Part shown: piece by piece, positions 5,619 through 8,258 of the stretch
Numbering within the stretch: the first letter of the stretch is position 1
How the letters are laid out: each line of letters begins with the position of its first letter
Position numbers and translations under genes: made by a program
Source of the DNA: Candidatus Zipacnadia bacterium
GTDB lineage: Bacteria; Armatimonadota; Zipacnadia; Zipacnadales; Zipacnadaceae
Direction of reading: 5' to 3'
Length of the DNA stretch: 8,258 bases
Assembly: GCA_029821255.1 (NCBI GenBank)
Contig: JALGTS010000036.1
Span: 1-8,258, forward strand
Notes under the pieces: model-generated
The model's input: only the letters and a program-made list of their open reading frames with translations
What the model was told of the DNA's origin: nothing
The model's database searches: none

Positions 5619-6920
5619 ATGAACATTGATACCAGCAAAGTGGCCCGCCCCCTGCGCTGGCTGATTCCGGGTCTGGGTATTAAGCGTTGGTACGCTCTGG
5701 TATTTGTTGGGCTACTGCTGGCAGGGTTTGGTGCAGTGCTCCTTTTCAACGAATTTGCCTATGATGTAACCGCGGCGGCTGGCGGGCCGTTGCGTGCAGT
5801 AGTTTTTGGGTGTCTGGCTATCAGCTTAGGCTTAATTACTGTGGTTTTGGGTGTGCGAGGTATTCTCAGTGCCGTGGCCCGTACCTTCCTGCCGACTGAG
5901 GAACAGCGCTTAGTAGATGTGATGCTCTCCCGGCGTAGCGCCGCTGTGGGGCTGGCCTGTGTAGTGGTGGGGGGGGGAACGGGATTGGGAAGTCTGCTGC
6001 GTGGTTTAAAGCGGCGTACCACCAACATTACGGCGGTGGCAACAGTCTCTGATGAAGGTGGCAGCTCAGGGCGCCTGCGCGAGGATCTGGGCGTGCTTCC
6101 ACCGGGCGACCTGCGTAGTTGTCTGGTGGCACTGGCTGATTCGGAGCCGATGATGACTCGGCTATTCTCGCACCGCTTTGGGCCGGGGGCAGGCCCGTTG
6201 AGTGGGCACAGCTTCGGGAACCTGTTTATTGCAGCGCTGACCGAAATCACTGGGGATATTGAAAAAGCTGTTATTGCCAGCAGCCAGATTATGGCGATCC
6301 GCGGCCGAGTGTTGCCGCCAACTCTGCAGAATGTGACGCTGTGTGCCAAGCTGCGCAATGGTCAGACAGTGCGTGGGGAACTACAGGTGGCTAGCGCCGG
6401 CGGCCAGCAAATAGAACGGGTTTACTTAGATCCGCCGAATCCGGCTGCTGTCCCTGATGTTATAGAAGCTATTGAGCAAGCGCAATTGGTAGTACTGGGT
6501 CCGGGCAGTGTTTTTACGAGCATCGTGCCGAACTTGTTGGTGCCAGAAGTAGCCGAAGCAGTAGCCCGAACTGAGGCAGTTAGAGTGTTGGTCTGTAACA
6601 TAATGACTCAGCCCGGTGAGACGGACAGCTTTAGTGCTGTTGACCATGTAGAGGCTATTTGCCGGCATCTCTCGGAACCAGTCTTTGATTACGTATTGCT
6701 CAATGATACAAAGCCTTCTGCTGAGGTGCTTGCCCGGTACGCAGAAGAGGGAGCGGGCTTTGTAGCCCCGGCTGCCCAGGAGATTGCCAAGCTGGGTTTC
6801 ATTCCCGTCTGCCGTGATTTGGTTTCTACGGACAGCCTGGCGCGACACGACCCAGAGAAGTTAAGCAGTGCACTGCTGGAGATCGCAGCCAAGCACAGTG
6901 ACAGCTTTCTTATTTGGTAG
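5619..6920 (+). CDS. yvcK: Membrane-anchored YvcK-family (CofD-like) UDP-sugar-binding protein
   Basis: YvcK proteins (also called gluconeogenesis factor or CuvA) bind UDP-GlcNAc and are needed for normal morphology and wall synthesis on gluconeogenic carbon in studied Gram-positives. No enzymatic reaction is established for YvcK itself. Residues 115-433 are the YvcK domain, with VVVGGGTGLG (115-124), SDEGGSSGRLR (144-154), LPPGDLRSCLVALAD (160-174), GHSFGNLF (197-204), GPGSVFTSIVPNLLV (294-308) and NIMTQPGETDSF (327-338). Upstream are two membrane segments (about 24-45 and 58-82) absent from the short B. subtilis form, so the domain is probably tethered on the cytoplasmic face. The ATG at 5619 has AAGGAG about 10 bases upstream. 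The usual neighbours rapZ and whiA are missing; gap follows after 101 bp. A run of nine Gs encodes part of the GGGTG loop. Confidence 0.93.
   Translation: MNIDTSKVARPLRWLIPGLGIKRWYALVFVGLLLAGFGAVLLFNEFAYDVTAAAGGPLRAVVFGCLAISLGLITVVLGVRGILSAVARTFLPTEEQRLVDVMLSRRSAAVGLACVVVGGGTGLGSLLRGLKRRTTNITAVATVSDEGGSSGRLREDLGVLPPGDLRSCLVALADSEPMMTRLFSHRFGPGAGPLSGHSFGNLFIAALTEITGDIEKAVIASSQIMAIRGRVLPPTLQNVTLCAKLRNGQTVRGELQVASAGGQQIERVYLDPPNPAAVPDVIEAIEQAQLVVLGPGSVFTSIVPNLLVPEVAEAVARTEAVRVLVCNIMTQPGETDSFSAVDHVEAICRHLSEPVFDYVLLNDTKPSAEVLARYAEEGAGFVAPAAQEIAKLGFIPVCRDLVSTDSLARHDPEKLSSALLEIAAKHSDSFLIW
5969..5977 (+). repeat. G9 homopolymer within yvcK
   Basis: Nine consecutive Gs span the end of a Val codon and the three Gly codons (118-120) of the nucleotide-binding GGGTG motif. 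The reading frame is intact here. The tract is prone to slippage and to sequencing error. Confidence 0.9.
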
Positions 6921-6964
6921 GTAGTAAGTGAGCTCAGCAGCCTCAACTCAGATAGCTTAAATCA

Positions 6965-6983
6965 GTCTGCTATAACAACAGAC
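6965..6983 (+). promoter_or_regulatory. Possible extended -10 promoter for gap inside a small inverted repeat
   Basis: TATAAC (6971-6976) is preceded by TG plus one base, an extended -10 element, but no good -35 box lies 16-18 bp upstream. The element sits between GTCTG (6965-6969) and CAGAC (6979-6983), a 5-bp inverted repeat. A transcript would start near 6983, about 40 nt before the gap GTG. gap could equally be read through from yvcK, since no terminator is visible between them. Confidence 0.4.
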
Positions 6984-7007
6984 ATACGTGGGAACTTCAA
7001 TTCCATC

Positions 7008-7013
7008 AGGAGG
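7008..7013 (+). promoter_or_regulatory. Consensus ribosome binding site of gap
   Basis: AGGAGG, 8 bases before the GTG at 7022, fixes GTG as the start codon. It is among the strongest ribosome sites in the window, fitting a highly expressed enzyme. Confidence 0.9.
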
Positions 7014-7021
7014 TATGTAAA

Positions 7022-8038
7022 GTGGCTGTAAAAGTAGGTATTAATGGCTTTGGACGCATCGGGCGGCAGGTCTTCAAGGTCATTCAGGAACGATTTGCCG
7101 ATGAGTTGGATGTTGTGGCCGTAAACGACTTGACCGATAATGACACGCTTGCCCATCTGCTGAAGTACGACAGTGTCTACGGAAAGTATCCTGGAACAGT
7201 GGAGGCCAGCGGCGAGGCAATTACTGTGGACGGCAAGAGCATTGCGGCACTGGAGGTCCGTGACCCCAAGCAACTGCCGTGGAAAGATATGGGTGTAGAT
7301 ATTGTTCTGGAGTCAACTGGTGTATTCCGGGAGGTGGACAAGGCTGCCTGGCATCTGGAAGCCGGGGCCAGCAAAGTAATTATTTCGGCGCCGGCCCGGG
7401 GCAAATGCCGCACGGTGGTCTTGGGAGTTAACGCTGATACTTATGATCCGGCCAGTGATCATATCCTCTCCAATGCCTCATGCACGACCAACTGTCTGGC
7501 GCCGATGTGCAAGGTGCTTAACGATAGCTTTGGTATCAAGCGCGGGCTGATGACTACGGTGCACTCCTACACCAACGACCAGAATATTCTTGACCTGCCA
7601 CACAAGGATCTGCGCCGGGCTCGGGCCGCTGCGATTAACATCATCCCGACCACGACCGGGGCGGCGTCAGCTATTGGTCTGGTCATCCCCGACCTGGATG
7701 GCAAAATGGACGGTATGGCCTTGCGCGTACCCACGCCGACAGGCTCGGTAGTAGATCTGGTTGTTGAGGTGGAACAGGGCACTGATGAAGATAGTGTTAA
7801 TGCTGCTTTTCGGGCTGCCTCTGCGGAGGGCGATCTGGCCCCCTATCTTGATTATACGGAGGACCCCATTGTCCAAGCTGATATCGTGGGTGATCCCGCC
7901 TCGTGCATCTTTGATGCGCGCGAGACAATGGTCTTGGACGGCACCTTCGTCAAGGTCCTGGGCTGGTATGATAATGAGTGGGGCTACTCCAGCCGCACTG
8001 CCGAGCTTATCAAGATCATTGCAGATAAAGGCTGGTAA
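7022..8038 (+). CDS. gap: Glyceraldehyde-3-phosphate dehydrogenase (NAD-type)
   Basis: This cytoplasmic tetrameric enzyme interconverts glyceraldehyde 3-phosphate and 1,3-bisphosphoglycerate in glycolysis and gluconeogenesis. Its 338 residues are full length. The N-terminal Rossmann fold carries GINGFGRIGR (6-15) and ND (35-36). The catalytic cysteine is C154 in ASCTTNC, its partner H181 is in HSYTNDQ, and the C-terminal WYDNEWGYS is at 315-323. The acidic D36 followed by Leu, together with L192-P193 in the S-loop (ILDLPHKDLRRARAA), are hallmarks of NAD-specific glycolytic GapA rather than NADP-using GapB enzymes. The stretch GKCRTVVLGVN (127-137) is slightly unusual because of its extra Cys and Arg. 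The start is GTG with a consensus AGGAGG. It lies between yvcK and pgk, the standard gap-pgk order, and is separated from pgk by 103 bp holding a strong hairpin. Confidence 0.98.
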   Translation: MAVKVGINGFGRIGRQVFKVIQERFADELDVVAVNDLTDNDTLAHLLKYDSVYGKYPGTVEASGEAITVDGKSIAALEVRDPKQLPWKDMGVDIVLESTGVFREVDKAAWHLEAGASKVIISAPARGKCRTVVLGVNADTYDPASDHILSNASCTTNCLAPMCKVLNDSFGIKRGLMTTVHSYTNDQNILDLPHKDLRRARAAAINIIPTTTGAASAIGLVIPDLDGKMDGMALRVPTPTGSVVDLVVEVEQGTDEDSVNAAFRAASAEGDLAPYLDYTEDPIVQADIVGDPASCIFDARETMVLDGTFVKVLGWYDNEWGYSSRTAELIKIIADKGW

Positions 8039-8055
8039 CGGGCTTACTGCTCAGC

Positions 8056-8084
8056 TTGCACAGGCGGGCGTCTCGCGATATTAT
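8056..8084 (+). promoter_or_regulatory. Possible internal promoter for pgk
   Basis: TTGCAC (8056-8061), a 17-bp spacer and TATTAT (8079-8084) resemble a sigma70 promoter. A start near 8091 would give a leader of about 50 nt before the pgk ATG. The -10 box lies in the loop of the gap-pgk inverted repeat, so the match may partly be coincidence from an AT-rich loop. Confidence 0.4.
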
Positions 8085-8107
8085 AGTAGGCCAGCGAGAC
8101 GCTTGCT
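8063..8107 (+). repeat. Strong intergenic hairpin between gap and pgk
   Basis: GCGTCTCGC (8068-8076) pairs perfectly with GCGAGACGC (8094-8102), with a 17-base AT-rich loop. Five further pairs outward (three of them G-U) make a 14-bp stem. The G-U pairs are compatible only with plus-strand RNA, which favours an mRNA hairpin over a protein-binding DNA site. No T-run follows, so it is not an intrinsic terminator; an mRNA processing or stability element is more likely. Confidence 0.65.
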
Positions 8108-8141
8108 GCTTGTCCTATGGTCCTATAAAGGATGATAGACT

Positions 8142-8258
8142 ATGAACAAGAAAACCATCTGTGATGTGGACGTCGGCGGCAAACGAGCGCTGGTGCGTGT
8201 TGATTTTAATGTTCCAATGGAGGAGGGGCGGATCACTGACGATACTCGTATTCAGGCA
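8142..8258 (+). CDS. pgk: Phosphoglycerate kinase, N-terminal part (runs off the window)
   Basis: This cytoplasmic kinase transfers phosphate between 1,3-bisphosphoglycerate and ADP, the step after GAPDH. Only the first 39 codons are present. They begin MNKKTICDVDVGGKRALV and continue into RVDFNVP (19-25), the family signature holding the phosphoglycerate-binding residues, then ITDDTRIQA (31-39). The ATG at 8142 has AAGGA about 9 bases upstream. The gene follows gap in the usual order and may be expressed both by read-through and from a possible internal promoter. The nucleotide-binding C-terminal domain lies outside the window. Confidence 0.95.
   Translation, partial: MNKKTICDVDVGGKRALVRVDFNVPMEEGRITDDTRIQA

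Noticed and set aside
1..8258. Mobile elements, CRISPR repeats, tRNA genes or phage/defence genes.
   Set aside because: I saw no terminal inverted repeats, repeated spacers, cloverleaf sequences or matching protein motifs. All gene-sized space is taken by housekeeping genes.

Overview
The window is bacterial chromosomal DNA with densely packed housekeeping genes, of moderately high GC by eye. Two gene blocks face away from each other across a 465-bp control region. Nothing mobile is visible: no insertion sequence, integrase, CRISPR array, tRNA or rRNA. Half of the eight starts are GTG, and several have strong AGGAGG-type ribosome sites. The order ileS / DksA-like zinc finger / lspA is common in Clostridia-like and other deep-branching bacteria, and a YvcK gene ahead of gap-pgk is reminiscent of Gram-positive and related lineages. 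I would lean that way weakly; the sequence alone does not fix the phylum.

Left block (minus strand, 5153 down to 1): ileS (isoleucyl-tRNA synthetase), a TraR/DksA-family zinc-finger protein, lspA (signal peptidase II), lgt (prolipoprotein diacylglyceryl transferase) and ddl (D-Ala-D-Ala ligase, cut by the window edge). Gaps are 44 bp, 58 bp, a 1-base overlap and 4 bp, so this looks like one operon. It joins isoleucine charging to envelope building: Lgt acylates prolipoproteins, LspA cleaves them, and Ddl makes the D-Ala-D-Ala dipeptide of peptidoglycan.

Control region (5154-5618): two near-consensus sigma70-type promoters lie back to back, each with a 17-bp spacer and a TGn extended -10. The ileS transcript should carry a leader of about 200 nt with a 16-bp hairpin that is fully paired only in the ileS-sense RNA. 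The yvcK transcript should carry a leader of about 150 nt.

Right block (plus strand, 5619 to 8258): yvcK (membrane-anchored YvcK/CofD-like protein), gap (NAD-type glyceraldehyde-3-phosphate dehydrogenase) and pgk (phosphoglycerate kinase, cut by the window edge). YvcK proteins bind UDP-sugars and are needed for growth and wall synthesis on gluconeogenic carbon in studied Gram-positives, so its place beside the glycolytic/gluconeogenic enzymes fits. Its usual partners rapZ and whiA are absent here. gap and pgk each have their own promoter-like element inside an inverted repeat.

There is no obvious new multi-gene system. The most interesting signals are an IleRS with several altered active-site motifs, an Lgt with an apparent duplicated first membrane segment, and structured, unassigned RNA leaders and intergenic hairpins.
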